Of a stretch of 64,000 nucleotides of DNA, positions 48,942 through 60,438 are shown in pieces. A program made the translations under genes and the position numbers. Numbering within the stretch: position 1 is the first letter of the stretch; the number at the start of each line of letters is the position of its first letter. This DNA is from Botryotinia globosa (lineage: Eukaryota; Ascomycota; Leotiomycetes; Helotiales; Sclerotiniaceae). The notes under the pieces were generated by a model. It ran no database searches. It worked only from the letters and a program-made list of their open reading frames with translations, and was not told where the DNA came from. The stretch spans positions 744,001-808,000 of the forward strand of contig RCSZ01000014.1 of assembly GCA_014898425.1 (NCBI GenBank), read 5' to 3'.

Positions 48942-50480
48942 ATGTCCAAATACTCCTCATCAACAGAGCCTGGAACGGCAAAGTCGTCGAAGGAGGCTAA
49001 AGCAAAATCGCCACATCGATATAGAATATGCGGAACACCGGTTCGAACCGGTTGCACGACTTGCAAGTAAGTGAACTCATTATGGAGCTTCCTTGAGAAT
49101 TCCACTCACATGCACAACAGAATTCGTCGAGTCAAATGTGGAGAGGAAAAGCCATTTTGTAAGAGGTGTACTTCTACTGGACGGCGGTGTGATGGATATG
49201 AGATCATCACAGACTTAAAAAAAAGAAATACGGCAAAGAAGGAACCTTCCATACCTTCGGATGTGCAGTCTAATACATTCAAGGATCCTTTAGAGGCGAC
49301 TATGCTGGATTTCTTTCGTACGTACACAGTAGCCGAGTTTGCTGGAGACTTCTCTACTGAGTTTTGGGAAAGGAGGATTTTTCAAGCTGCTACAATCGAG
49401 CCGTCAATCCGTCACGGTATTCTCGCACTGGGTGCCATCCACAGAAATTACACCGAAACCTACCAGAAACCTCCGACCATAGCAGAAAAGCCAACACCGG
49501 CACAGGCTTTTGCTTTTCGCCAGTACACAAAAGCCATTCAAATTTTGCGTCAATCGATGGTCCGCGAGCCTCACTCACTAGACATGACATTAATTTCATG
49601 TATTTTGTTTATCTGTTTCGATTGTCTTGTTGGCGATCAAGCCGCAGCACTGGTTCATCTCAAATCAGGACTTAAGATCCTCGACGATATACATGCCACA
49701 AATGCTCCCTCCTCAACTGCAGCACAATGCGCACGGGACTATTCCCCACTATTGCTAGTACTAGGAGGTCAAATTGCCGCATTCATCAATCCTAAAGCTG
49801 GAGTAGACAGAGGAGCATTCTGGGCAGCGATGAAACGAGCCGGTTGCTCAACTTCCCAATTCACCCCTTTCCAGTCATTGGAAGAGGCTCGCTATTCATT
49901 GCGAACGCTTGGTGCAGATATACTGCATGCGCGTCACACAAATTGGAACTACGTTACCGAAGAAATAGTCACGAGTGAATTTGGCCCCATGGTACGAAGC
50001 CATTACATGGCGCTAGAAAATTGGTCAAATCGTCTAAATGCATTCATCGAAAGAACTTCAGGCAATCAAGAAAACACAGCTGTTGGCTCGACAAGACCAA
50101 TGCGCATTCGCGGCGTATCATTACTCAAAGCCCACCATCTCTTATTCTCCATGAACGCCGCAGAATCGCATACGCCCAGGTCCAAGTTCGAAGAAATGCT
50201 CGATTTATCCGAGGCGCTGGTTCTAGAAGATAAAACTTATTGGAGATCGCAATCCATGCCAAGGTTCATGGTCGATACTGGATTAATTGTTCCACTGGTG
50301 TATACAGCGGTTCGCAGTGCTGATATTCAACACAAAAGAAGAGCAATCAAGATTTTGGCACAGGCGCCTGGAAGAGAGGGGTTATGGGATACACAGTGTG
50401 CGATTGATATCGTAGAGGGAGAGCTGGCTGCCGCAAGAGGCCAGAGTCCGAGATTGCAGATTCCATATTTTCATGATTAG
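48942..50480 (+). CDS. Zn2Cys6 fungal transcription factor
   Basis: Exon 1 (48942-49066) and exon 2 (49121-50480), with a 54-base intron inside the zinc cluster, give 494 residues. The binuclear cluster is complete: Cys38, Cys41, Cys48, Cys55, Cys58 and Cys65 with C-x2-C-x6-C-x6-C-x2-C-x6-C spacing, followed by DGY and a basic linker. The rest is the Fungal_trans_2-like helical region (PSIRHGILALGAIHRNY; LISCILFICFDCLVGDQAAA; HLKSGLKIL), typical of this family and presumably involved in regulation and dimerisation. Target genes are unknown. It stands alone beside AT-rich repeats, with no evident biosynthetic cluster in the window. A start within the intron-adjacent sequence would lose the first two cysteines, so the upstream ATG is preferred. 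Confidence 0.9.
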
Positions 50481-50900
50481 GAAGGGAAGAAATACAATAA
50501 CAATAGGTCATGTTTTCTGTGTGGGTTACAGAGTAGGTCAATCTTTCATATCACATGGATGATTGGTCGATCGACCAGTAAGCCAATAGGGCGGAGATAC
50601 TTTTCTCAGGTGGGTGATACCTGTCACTGAACATATTCATCTCAATTGAGATATATGTGTTGATCTGGATTTGGGTGGAAGGATTTCAGGGTGCATTTCC
50701 GTAGCCCTCTGTATTTTTCTTTGTGTTTGTAAAATACCGGTGTTATGTTATAGATTTCACTTGGAATGTACATTTCAACAATCTTTTCTTCGCCACCTAG
50801 CAAGGAAAATTTACCATGTGGAGATAAATCTCGTTTTCAAGTATATACTCGTGGTAGGGTGTCTCGGTGTATGAGTGTCATATTGAGCCCTTAAGAAGTA
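50481..50900. other. 3' flank of the Zn2Cys6 gene
   Basis: No gene seen. It ends with the TA (50899-50900) bordering the next TIR element. Confidence 0.5.
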
Positions 50901-50931
50901 CAGATGAATCTGGATATATGAGCACAGGCTA

Positions 50932-51276
50932 TCCCCTATATCGCTGAGAATGAGCTCCCTCGCTTAACAGAGTCTTATTGACCAATTAGATTATCAAGAT
51001 TCCTTGAATTTAACCCAATATTTACATTTATTTTTTGATATAAAATTCAATCAATATTTTTTTTTTAAAAAATTTCTAATATAATAATATATATTAAATC
51101 TCAATCTTTTCTTTTTTTTTTAAATTATAAAAAATCGATATTTGAAATCAAGATTTAATAATATAAAAAATATAACTGAAAATCCATTAAAATAATTATT
51201 CTATTCAATAAGACTTTATTATTCAGGGTATATCATATAGATTACTTTTGGAGTCCATTCTCAGCGGTATAGGGGA
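50932..51276. mobile_element. 345-bp MITE with ~29-bp TIRs and TA duplication
   Basis: The left end TCCCCTATATCGCTGAGAAT and the right end (reverse complement TCCCCTATACCGCTGAGAAT) match over about 29 bp with transition differences only. TA flanks both ends (50930-50931, 51277-51278). The interior is AT-rich and non-coding. It sits only 12 bp inside the left TIR of the larger element. Confidence 0.8.
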
Positions 51277-52069
51277 TACAAGAATCCTTTTTATATAGGT
51301 ATATTTTTCAATCTCCAAAAAAAATTATATAGTGAAATTAATCTATACAAGAATACCCTTATATAAAATTATATAATCCTATTTATAATAATACCCTTAT
51401 ATAAAATTTTATTAATCTAAAATAAAATTCTTTAAGAATATCGAAAATATCCTTATAATATTATCATTATTATTTAAACAGCCTATAAAATACTACAGTT
51501 ATATTATCCCTTAAATCTTTTATACAAATCAATAATATAAAACTTTAAAAACTTAATAACAGAATTTTAAATATAATAAAAGAATTCAAAGAAATATTAT
51601 TATATAATAAAAAGCTATATATAATAATAATCTCTTAAAATAAATCTTCAACTATATATCAAGTTTTGAATATATATAACTTGATTTATAAAATCTTTTA
51701 AAATATCAATCAATCTTTTTAAAAAACCGAAAACCTCTTTATCTTACTCTCAAAGAAATTCTATTTGAATGATAAATACAATAAAACAAAAAGAATAGAA
51801 TTTAATATTAAAAACAATTATAGAACTGTCAAGGTCACAAGGTTATAAGTCATGTGAGATCACGTGGCGGGAGACCCTCGAGCCCCTTTTGTATTACGAA
51901 CTCCTTCGTTTCAGAATATTTCACGGATCCCTTTTTTTTCCAAGATATCCCGAAGATCTAATCTCTAACCTCGGGTTCTTGTATCGAAGTCAACCCGTTT
52001 GCTATAAATTGTATACTTTCAATAATTTTAGAGAAGTAATGAAAAGTCTTATTTCAAAATATATCTAAC

Positions 52070-52157
52070 GAGCTTTTTTCGGCCCTTCGGGGTGAAAAAT
52101 AACTACGGAGAGCGTTAGCGAGCCCGTTGTTATTTTTCACGCCCCTCAGGACCTACG
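52070..52157. repeat. GC-rich hairpin module, copy 1
   Basis: Starts AACGAGCTTTTTTCGGCCC with a CCC-TTCG-GGG tetraloop stem, then an inverted repeat TGAAAAATAAC (52093-52103) and GTTATTTTTCA (52129-52139) enclosing a 25-bp core at 52104-52128 (TACGGAGAGCGT...). It continues ACGCCCCTCAGGACCTACG. Its flanks are nearly identical to the copy at 63679, but the core is in opposite orientation. Confidence 0.8.
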
Positions 52158-52219
52158 TTTATATTTGTATTATATAGCTTTTAGAATTCTAAAAATAAAT
52201 AAGATTTATATTTTTATAT

Positions 52220-52220
<1 letters not shown>

Positions 52221-52278
<58 letters not shown>
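52221..52278. repeat. (TAA)n microsatellite
   Basis: About 19 tandem TAA units at the same position, relative to the hairpin module, as a shorter tract at 63785-63818. Confidence 0.9.
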
Positions 52279-52377
52279 CTTTATTAACCTCTAGCTTTTA
52301 GCTTATATAAAAGTATTAAAGGTATAATTAAACCTCAAAACCTTATAAACCTCAAAACCTCAAAACCTTATAAATCT

Positions 52378-52920
52378 TATAATTCTTTTTCTAATTCTTT
52401 TTCTAATTCTTTTCTAATTCTTTTCTAATTCTTTTTCTAATTCTTTTTCTAATTCTTTTTCTAATTCTTTTCTAATTCTTTTTCTAATTCTTTTTCTAAT
52501 TCTTTTCTAATTCTTTTTCTAATTCTTTTTCTAATTCTTTTCTAATTCTTTTTTCTAATTCTTTTTTAAATTCTTTTTAATACTCTATTTAATTATTTTT
52601 CTAATTTCTAATTTTCTAATTTCTATTTTTCTAATTTCTATTTTCTAATTTCTATTTATCTAATTTCTAATTTTCTAATTTCTATTTTTCTAATTTCTAT
52701 TTTCTAATTCTATTTTTCTAATTTCTAATTTTCTAATTTCTATTTTTCTAATTTCTATTTTCTAATTTCTATTATCTAATGTCTATTTTTCTATTCTTTT
52801 TTTAAATTCTTTTTTAATACTCTATTTAATTATTTTTCCTAATTTCTAATTTTCTAATTTCTATTTTTCTAATTTCTATTTTTCTAATTTCTATTTATCT
52901 AATTTCTATTTTTCTATTCT
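52378..52920. repeat. TTCTAATT-type minisatellites
   Basis: Tandem variants of TTCTTTTTCTAA (about 11-12 bp period) to about 52570, followed by TTTCTATTTTTCTAA variants to about 52920. The first array recurs near 63890-64000. Confidence 0.85.
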
Positions 52921-52926
52921 TTTTTT

Positions 52927-53194
52927 CTCTAATAAATCTAATAAATCTAATAATCTATAAATCTAATAAATCTAATAAATCTAATAAATCTAATAAATCT
53001 AATAAATCTAATAAATCTAATAAATCTAATAAATCTAATAAATCTAATAAATCTAATAAATCTAATAAATCTAATAAATCTAATAAATCTAATAAATCTA
53101 ATAAATCTAATAAATCTAATAAATCTAATAAATCTAATAAATCTAATAAATCTAATAAATCTAATAAATCTAATAAATCTAATAAATCTAATCC
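52927..53194. repeat. (CTAATAAAT)n 9-bp satellite
   Basis: Nearly perfect 9-bp units, roughly 28 copies, with one short irregular unit near 52950. It is very homogeneous compared with the degraded neighbours. Confidence 0.9.
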
Positions 53195-53739
53195 CTTCCC
53201 TTTTCTTTTTAATCTCTTCTCTTATCTCTCTTATTATTAATCAAATCTGAATTAATCAAAATCGTATTAACAACTTTTTATCGAATTTTTTATTACAAAA
53301 TCAACTAAACAATTAATATATTAATAACAACTCTTTTTCTTTATATAAAAATAATATTATTTAAAAGCTATTAATTCAAAGAATATAAAAATATCAATTA
53401 ATTATATTTCATAAATCATTTATAACTATTGTACCTATTAATAATAATATCTAATCTAAATTAGGATTTTGATATTCGCTGTACAGATCTTACGTACTTT
53501 CTAGACCAATCAGCTTCCAGTTATAAACCGTGTTTTAAATCCTGTATGTTAGGGAAGTTGATGCATTACTATTCTCTACTCTAACAAGAACAGAATTTAT
53601 TATTAAAATATTTTAATAAAAAAAATTAAAGTTATTCAGAATTAATGCCTTATTGTCTAACCTTACTATATGGGAAACCCCTATATACAGGTATTTAGGC
53701 CTCGAAATTTTTAGGTCCGTATATCCAGATTCATCTGTA

Positions 53740-54408
53740 TAACCCCAACTTGAAGCCAAGCGATAAAGCCCCTAAGCCACCCCAACCACCAAGATTTCCA
53801 CCGCATCTTGGCAGCGATACAGGCTCGAAATCTTGACAATCAACCGCACCAAAATAAACACAACACAAATTCCTATTCTCGAATCCTCTCAAACTCAAAC
53901 CCCCATGACGACAACAGTACACTACTCTGTGGACTACCGGAAGGACCCTTGGACCTGTGTACTCGTCTGCCTACAACGATCTCCATTCGAACCGTAACTC
54001 ATTAACTTACCAAGAATGATTTTACGTAGGGTTGCCGGGTTTTCAACAGGGGGATGGATGACAGAGGGGTGGGATTGGTAGATAAGCTTAAAGAATCTGC
54101 AAGGTGATATATACTCCACAGGGGGTGTTCCTTGATATGGCCCGCAACTACAAGCTACCGGTATGTAGAAGGGCAGCACACTTGAGCTTTGAAATCACCA
54201 GCTTATGGAATTTGTATCGAGCCCGTCAGATGAAAACTGCACACTGCACACTGCACAGTGGGTGATTTGTGTCCGACCTGCTTGGTGCCTTCAAGAAGAG
54301 AGTATCTCGAACATAACTATAGCTGAAGAGAAATAAAGAACAATAATACTATACCAATAAATAGTAATCGAGTGCAAATACTGTACTTTGCACCTCAAAA
54401 GAGAGCTA
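53740..54408. other. Spacer between TIR elements
   Basis: Normal-composition DNA with no supported gene; a CTGCACACTGCACACTGCAC tandem occurs near 54236-54256. Confidence 0.45.
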
Positions 54409-54811
54409 CAGCAAAACCTCTCTATAAGGATACCGGTTTTTGTGGTCATTTTTAAGGATATATAGAGGTATCCTTACATAGAGGTATCCGATTAATCCCG
54501 ATATAGTAGTAATCTGCTTCCGATTAGTCCCGATTGGGTCATATTCCGTGACTATTTCGTAACTTTTTCTACTTTTATAAAAAATAATTAAAATCGATTA
54601 TATAATAACTAATCTAATAACTATTCCTAATAATTCTATTGGTCTAATAAGGATATACGTGATTCTGGGATCGAAAAATATAAGAATATCTTTATAGAGG
54701 GGTTTTAAGGATATAGGTCATTTTTAGGCCTAAAAATTTTTGGGATCTAAAAAAAATAAGGATAATAGAGGTTATCCTTATAGGGGGGATCCTTATAGAG
54801 AGGTTTTGCTA
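54409..54811. mobile_element. 403-bp MITE, pogo/Fot-like ends, TA duplication
   Basis: The left end CAGCAAAACCTCTCTATAAG and the right end (reverse complement TAGCAAAACCTCTCTATAAG) match over about 24 bp. TA flanks lie at 54407-54408 and 54812-54813. Degenerate AGAGGTATCCTTA-like motifs repeat subterminally. No coding frame. The CAG-type termini and TA target resemble pogo/Fot1 relatives; that superfamily assignment is inference. Confidence 0.8.
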
Positions 54812-54813
54812 TA

Positions 54814-55329
54814 TCATATTGTTTCCTTTAGATATACAATCTATAGCTGCGATTGAAAGAACATGACGATCTAATCATGGGGAATTTCTGACGGGGACCC
54901 TAGTTTCAGTGTGGAGCTACGCCGCACAGCACCCTCCGTGTTTTGGGCCCTTGGCGTGGTATCTACAGATGCAAATTTCCAACAATAGTTCAGAAATGGG
55001 TTTCTAGGTCGCTGTACGCTGGCCCTCGATTTGTTACTAGCAAGAGTGGAATTTCGTGTGGAAAAAATTGAGAGAGAGAGAGAAAGAAAGAAAGAAAGAT
55101 AGAAGGATTCGATTGTTTTCTTGCTCAACTATCATATACTTTCTTTTCTACCAGGAAGCTTTTTTTAGCTAGCGAAATTAAAAAGCATGTTTCATCATGG
55201 AGTATACTCTCTCAGCCTTCAGCCTTATCGTAGAGTTACGTTGCGATTTTGATATTGCTGATAAAGATCTAGATTTGTGATTGATGTTTGAATGCGAATT
55301 AGCAGCTCTAGAACCACGCATCTCTCGAA
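54814..55329. other. Upstream region of the DUF6536 pseudogene
   Basis: A GA/GAAA microsatellite lies at about 55067-55098. No supported gene. Confidence 0.45.
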
Positions 55330-58300
55330 ATGGCGGCGAGGTTTTCGAGATTGTTTGATGATTGGGATCAGGATCATAGGGATATAACTATGCTCGAGTA
55401 TGGGTAAGAGAAACTTAAATTTTTTCTTAGTTTTAGCTTTCGGCGCATTGACTGAGGAGAACAAACTGTGCCCGGATGAACATTATATTGGAGATTTGTT
55501 TGCTAACAGTTGGATTGGTGGTTTAACAGCCCTGATGTTAATGATTCACCACCCAGATGTCATTCTTCGCAGAACAGCACAGAATATATATCTCCATCCG
55601 CAGATCTATCCGAGAGACCAGACCTACCAGAACCAGTACTCGAACCTACAACTCCTTTCTCTCCCCTCGACGATGGAATCTCAACTCGACATTTACTGGA
55701 TGGTAGAGGGAGTTATGCCTCTAGTTACAGCCCATCTTTTCCCTCCGCACACGACTACCAAGCTCTGAAAGGTGTAGGTCGAGATAGTCTTATAGATGAT
55801 CCATCTCCAAGTGGAGCACGCCTAAAAAATGGTTCAGGCGTGACTTCAAATATGAAGAGAATATGGAGCAAATCGACCGCTTTTACAAAGCCACGTCCTC
55901 AACCGTCATTTGATGGGCATTTTGCGCAGGGGAAATATGGGTGGTGGAAAAAACAAATGTTAGTCGATCGAAGTCTAAGATCAATGGCAGGGTTTACGTT
56001 TCTTTGCGCTATTATCATGTTCATCATAATGGTTGCGTACTTACCCGCGTTTAATTCTCGGTTGACTAAACAGAGTACGAGTGTGGGTGGAAAAGATGGG
56101 GAAAGCTTGTGAGAGTATGGAGAGTAGAAATATTGTGAGTAGGATTGTTATATACAAGGGCTTGGGAAGCTTGCTAATGGGATATTTATGTAGGCTGTTC
56201 ATCTTTTTATTAATATTGCAGCGACGATGATTCTGGGTTGTTCGAATATCTATCAGCAGTTAGTAACTGCCCCGCTAGTTGAGGAGATCCCATTCATTCT
56301 CTCGAAAAAGGGTGATGCAAAATGCGGCACAAACTCACCCTGGAATATCAATGTTAAGAAATCAGGAAAGTTAAAGGCTTGGGGATCATGGTTGTTACTT
56401 ATTTGCACTTCAATTGTATGTTTCAAGCGAGCTCTTGATAAAGGGGTACTTTTATTGATTTTTTTACAGCCAATTCTAACCATTGAACATCCAGAACTAA
56501 ATCTACAGCTAAGCTTTCCCAGGGTTTCGGTTGCCAAACTAGCGCAAATCACGTGTAGTGAACTGCTTTCAGAGCCGGGTTATATGTTTTGCCTAACATG
56601 TCTCAATTGAGTGACCAATATAACACTAATGCCCTCGGAAACTCGAGTGAGTACTCTCAATTCTGTTCTTAGAATCATGCGCGATACTGACAAATGGCTT
56701 GTAGCATCTTTCGCGACCGTTGTGGTCACCTACAATCAGAATTGTACAGAATATAAAGGAAGAGGGACTGTCGATGAAGCCCTGGCAGAGGTCAATTACA
56801 CCGGCTCGTATGCTTGGTCGGGCCAGTATTCAAAAGGGGACTGTGCCTTGCGACGAGGTGTTTATTGTGAACTCCAAGACCAGCTACCCCAGAAATGACG
56901 ATTGAATGTTCGGATGCAAGCTTGTTTCAGTACGTACTCCCCTTTGTCGTAAATTTATGGGATCATTCTTCTGACGATTGTAAGCACTTTTCGGATGTCT
57001 CCTAATTAAAGCCATGTACATGATCGGACTGAATTATCGAGCGAGACACAGGGTTAAGAATCACTGCTTGACATATGGAGATGTGATAGTTGCATCTGTC
57101 ATAAATCCGGATTTGAAAATCCATAATGAATGCTTACTCAATTCCGGAGATGGCTATCGATATAAGGTATCACACCAATGCCATAAGCATTGTAAAGATC
57201 CCATTCCCTCGACAACAGGTGATGATATAGGTCACTGTCAGGTAATTTGATCTTGTCATTGCCTTCTAAATCCTACTAACCTCCCATGATTTTATAGAAA
57301 TGCAAGAAGTTCAATGAGACTGATAAAGCTGCTGGTGAGTTCTAACAAGTTCGTCTGTATGGATGTGTATCTAAAACATCCAGATTTACCACATCCAAGC
57401 ATAGCAATCAAATACAGACTCTCACTCCTCTCCAATCTTGGTTCCACCGCCATAACTCAAATGATCATCCTAATGTTTTGTTCTTTCGCAATGGCTGGCG
57501 TCTCCATCATGCTCATCACTCTCATGGTCAGCAAGACAACAGATTACAAGCATTACTGTCGCAATCCCGATTATAACCGCGAGTACTACAGGGAGTGTGA
57601 TATTTCACTCTCGCAAACTCTCAAGGAAAGCTTTGGAACCTGGGGGGGGGCTTCTCTTCCAGCGTCACGTTAGCAGCGCTTCCTTCTGACAAAATCAGTA
57701 GTGAATCGATTGCCTTTGCTATTTCCAATGGCGCACCGTTTCTTTTCAGTTTGCTTTATCTATTGCGTATCTATAACATCACTCTCATCTCCATGGAACA
57801 CGAATGGGGTACCTTCGAGACCAAACGCACAAAGCCCAGAGCTACAATCGTATCGGGAACTCCCTTTGAGCAATCATATTTTCTGCAACTGCCCTCCAAA
57901 ATCCTCCTCCCTCTCATGACCTTTGCAGCAGCCATGCACTGGCTCCTTGGCGAATCAATAGCAACCTTCGAATCTATCTACACGGATCCAGCTTATGGGG
58001 TTGAACACTCGGTCCACTATGTCACATATGCCGCGTATCCAATTTTCCTGAGCACGGTGTTGATGATTGGCCAGACGGCGATTTGTTGGTGGGCTTTTAC
58101 GTATCGGAGAGAGGGATTCATTCCGCGGATGTATGGGAGTATTAGGGCTTGTCGTGCTAGTACGAGTGAACTTGAGGATTTGGGGAGGGGGAGCATTCAG
58201 TGGGGGGACTGTGAGTTTTTTCTTCCTCTGTGTTTTCTTTCTCGGACTTTCGCTTTTGCTCTTTCTTTTGCTCTTGCTCTTACTGTGGACTTTGGACTAA

Positions 58301-58513
58301 TTCGTTTGCGTGCGATAGTGGGAATGGGTGAAAAGTTTAGACATGCTGGGTTCTCTGCTGATGGTTCGTTTTCCCACCTCTTTATTCCTCGTTTCTCTCT
58401 TAACCTCTTCTCGCTCCTACACCCTCACCGATTCTCTCCCTATCATACTGACTTCTCCCCCTCCAGAACCGAGTAAAATCATCCCCGCAGAACTCTACTG
58501 CGGTCGTGATTAA
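55330..58513 (+). pseudogene. DUF6536-family multi-pass membrane protein, multiply frameshifted
   Basis: Exon 1 (55330-55403, MAARFSRLFDDWDQDHRDIT) joins 55530-56134, which includes the first membrane helix (RSMAGFTFLCAIIMFIIMVA). Exon 56194-56415 contains AVHLFINIAATMILGCSNIY, the DUF6536 signature. Later exons encode DLPHPSIAIKYRLSLLSNLG, then AITQMIILMFCSFAMAG, then YNITLISMEHEWGTFETKRT, and LLPLMTFAAAMHWLLGESIA. The last exon ends EPSKIIPAELYCGRD at 58513. Frame is lost at a T doubling (56107-56108), at a TATAT stutter near 56580-56584, and at a G9 run (57642-57650). After each, the expected continuation resumes in another frame. The family is a fungal plasma-membrane-like protein of unknown function. 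Preserved splice sites and residues outside the shifts indicate recent inactivation or assembly error. Confidence 0.8.
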
Positions 58514-58960
58514 CATCCAATACCCAATTCCCAATTCCGAATGTCCAATGCCCAATATCCATGTGTAAACATAAACACAAACAAACCTACGGGTACCTAC
58601 AATATGAAGTTACGAGTTGGAAATAATAGATGGGCGTTTCATTTTCATCTTCGTTTTCGTTTTCGTTTGGGTGGTGATTTGTGGATATGTGAAGTGAATG
58701 AATTGAGGTGACTTGAATGATTTGAAAAAGATGAGATGAGATGAATTGCATACCCAGATAGGGACTTGGTAATGACATCTCATAAGCATCTAAATCAAAT
58801 AACAAGTATTATACTATAACGATAAGAAATCGAATACAAGAATATCAGAATATCAAATTACATAATAAATTTTGAAATTTTGAAATAATAAAGATAAAGA
58901 AATATAAATGAATACTCCGTGTTCGTTGTATCCGACGAGAACTCTTCCTTTATTATCTTA
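58514..58960. other. Intergenic, no gene
   Basis: CCAATAC/CCAATTCC-like short repeats occur at 58518-58560, and a TTTTCGTT repeat at about 58647-58668. Confidence 0.5.
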
Positions 58961-59718
58961 GAGCTCGTTCGAATTGATTTTATTTTTATTTAATAAAATC
59001 TCTAATAATGATAAAATAATAAAGATAATTGAAATTAATATATTTGACATGATGATAATAATATTGAAATATATAGGTTGAAATTAAAAATAAAGGAAAT
59101 ATTATATTTTTTAAAACATATTTGTTTTATAATATTTTAAAAGTTATTATATCAATATAGAACATAGTTTGAGTAATCAGTCAGATAATTTTAAGATTAC
59201 TAAAAACCAATCCCTTAACAACTACTAGGAAATTAATATTAATAAAATCTAATCTCAGAATTATTAGCTTAATTTACCATAAACTTATAATCAATAATAC
59301 TATAAAAATGAATATAAATAAAACTATAATATTAAAGCTTTAGTAAAGTAATATAAATAATCAAATATACTCTAAACAAATTAAAATATAAAATTAATTT
59401 CAAATAGAATTCAATATACCTTCTTATCTAATCTCTGACTAAGACTATCGAACCCTTCCCAGTATACTCCCTACTACTGAGCTTTAACATATTGTTAATT
59501 ATTATATAAGAAAAGTTAAGAAAAGTTGATATATTTATTATTTAAAAATTAATAAAATTAATATTTTATTACATCTAATATTATATTTATTTGAAAAATA
59601 TTTAGAGATTTTTAATTATATATTCAATTCAATATTGCATTTGGTAAATACAATATTAGACCTAATATAGCTAATATATTAGCTCTAATGTTAAAAATAG
59701 GTCGATCCAAACGAGCCC
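58961..59718. mobile_element. 758-bp AT-rich TIR element
   Basis: The left end GAGCTCGTTCGAATTGATTT and the right end (reverse complement GGGCTCGTTTGGATCGACCT) align over about 28 bp; most of the differences are transitions. The interior is AT-rich and non-coding. No clear target-site duplication could be read, so the exact ends are uncertain. Confidence 0.6.
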
Positions 59719-60438
59719 ATGTATTCTTATTAACTTTGATATGAAGAATGATGTTGAATAGTTGATGTTGATGTTGAGATGAGAGTTTTGGTTTATTGTA
59801 ATGTAAATTCAACCTGGGAAGTCATTAATTACTCGGTGATTGTCTGGGTGTTGATTGAAATGAGATGAGATGAAATGAGAGAAGTCTTTAATTAAATTGA
59901 TTTATTATGTTTTTTAAAAGTTGATGGGATGTCTATCGCTGGATGTACTTTTTGATTTAGATTTTATTAGGATTGATCGATTTCATTCTATGAAATCTAA
60001 GGACTATTGATATATATGTATATATATAACATAAGGAGTGATAATTGTGGTTGGATATTGGTGAATAGAACTTGGGTTTATGAGCATGAATTATTCGCTG
60101 GAGAGAAAAGCCAAGTTACAACGTGAATTCAAATTCAATACAAATTTATAGAAAATATTCATTATTACTGCGATCTATGTCGCTGCTACGGAAAGTACAC
60201 AAGTAAACTAGAGTACACCAAAGCGCCAATTTGTAGTATGGTATCTCTCGCGTGAAAGGTACAGATGGTATAAAGGAAATGGAATGTCGTAGCGGTCGTA
60301 TCATTATGTAAGTCCTCCTCTCCTCCCCTCCCCTTCCATTACTAGATTCGGTTTCATCTAGTCCAACTGTTCACTTCTTCATCTTCCTCTCATTTCATCA
60401 AACCCCACTCCCATCAATATCAGAACTAGGATATCCAC
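59719..60438. other. Intergenic, no gene
   Basis: 3' flank of the SUR7/PalI gene; nothing identified. Confidence 0.5.

Larger units (their letters stand above)
50901..53737. mobile_element. Composite TIR-bounded AT-rich island (2.8 kb)
   Basis: The left end CAGATGAATCTGGATATA (50901-50918) is matched by its exact reverse complement at 53720-53737, with TA on both outer sides (50899-50900, 53738-53739). This is consistent with a Tc1/mariner-type element or a derivative. The interior has no coding frame. It contains a nested 345-bp MITE, a GC-richer stretch from about 51827 that starts TGTCAAGG and has TATAAA-like motifs (a possible solo LTR of about 240 bp), a GC hairpin module, and long microsatellites. 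The outer TIR is short and partly self-palindromic, so the boundary call is moderate. Confidence 0.55.

Noticed and set aside
52927..53194. Regularly spaced repeat considered as a CRISPR-like array
   Set aside because: Unit is 9 bp with no spacers, in a eukaryotic genome; it is a simple satellite.
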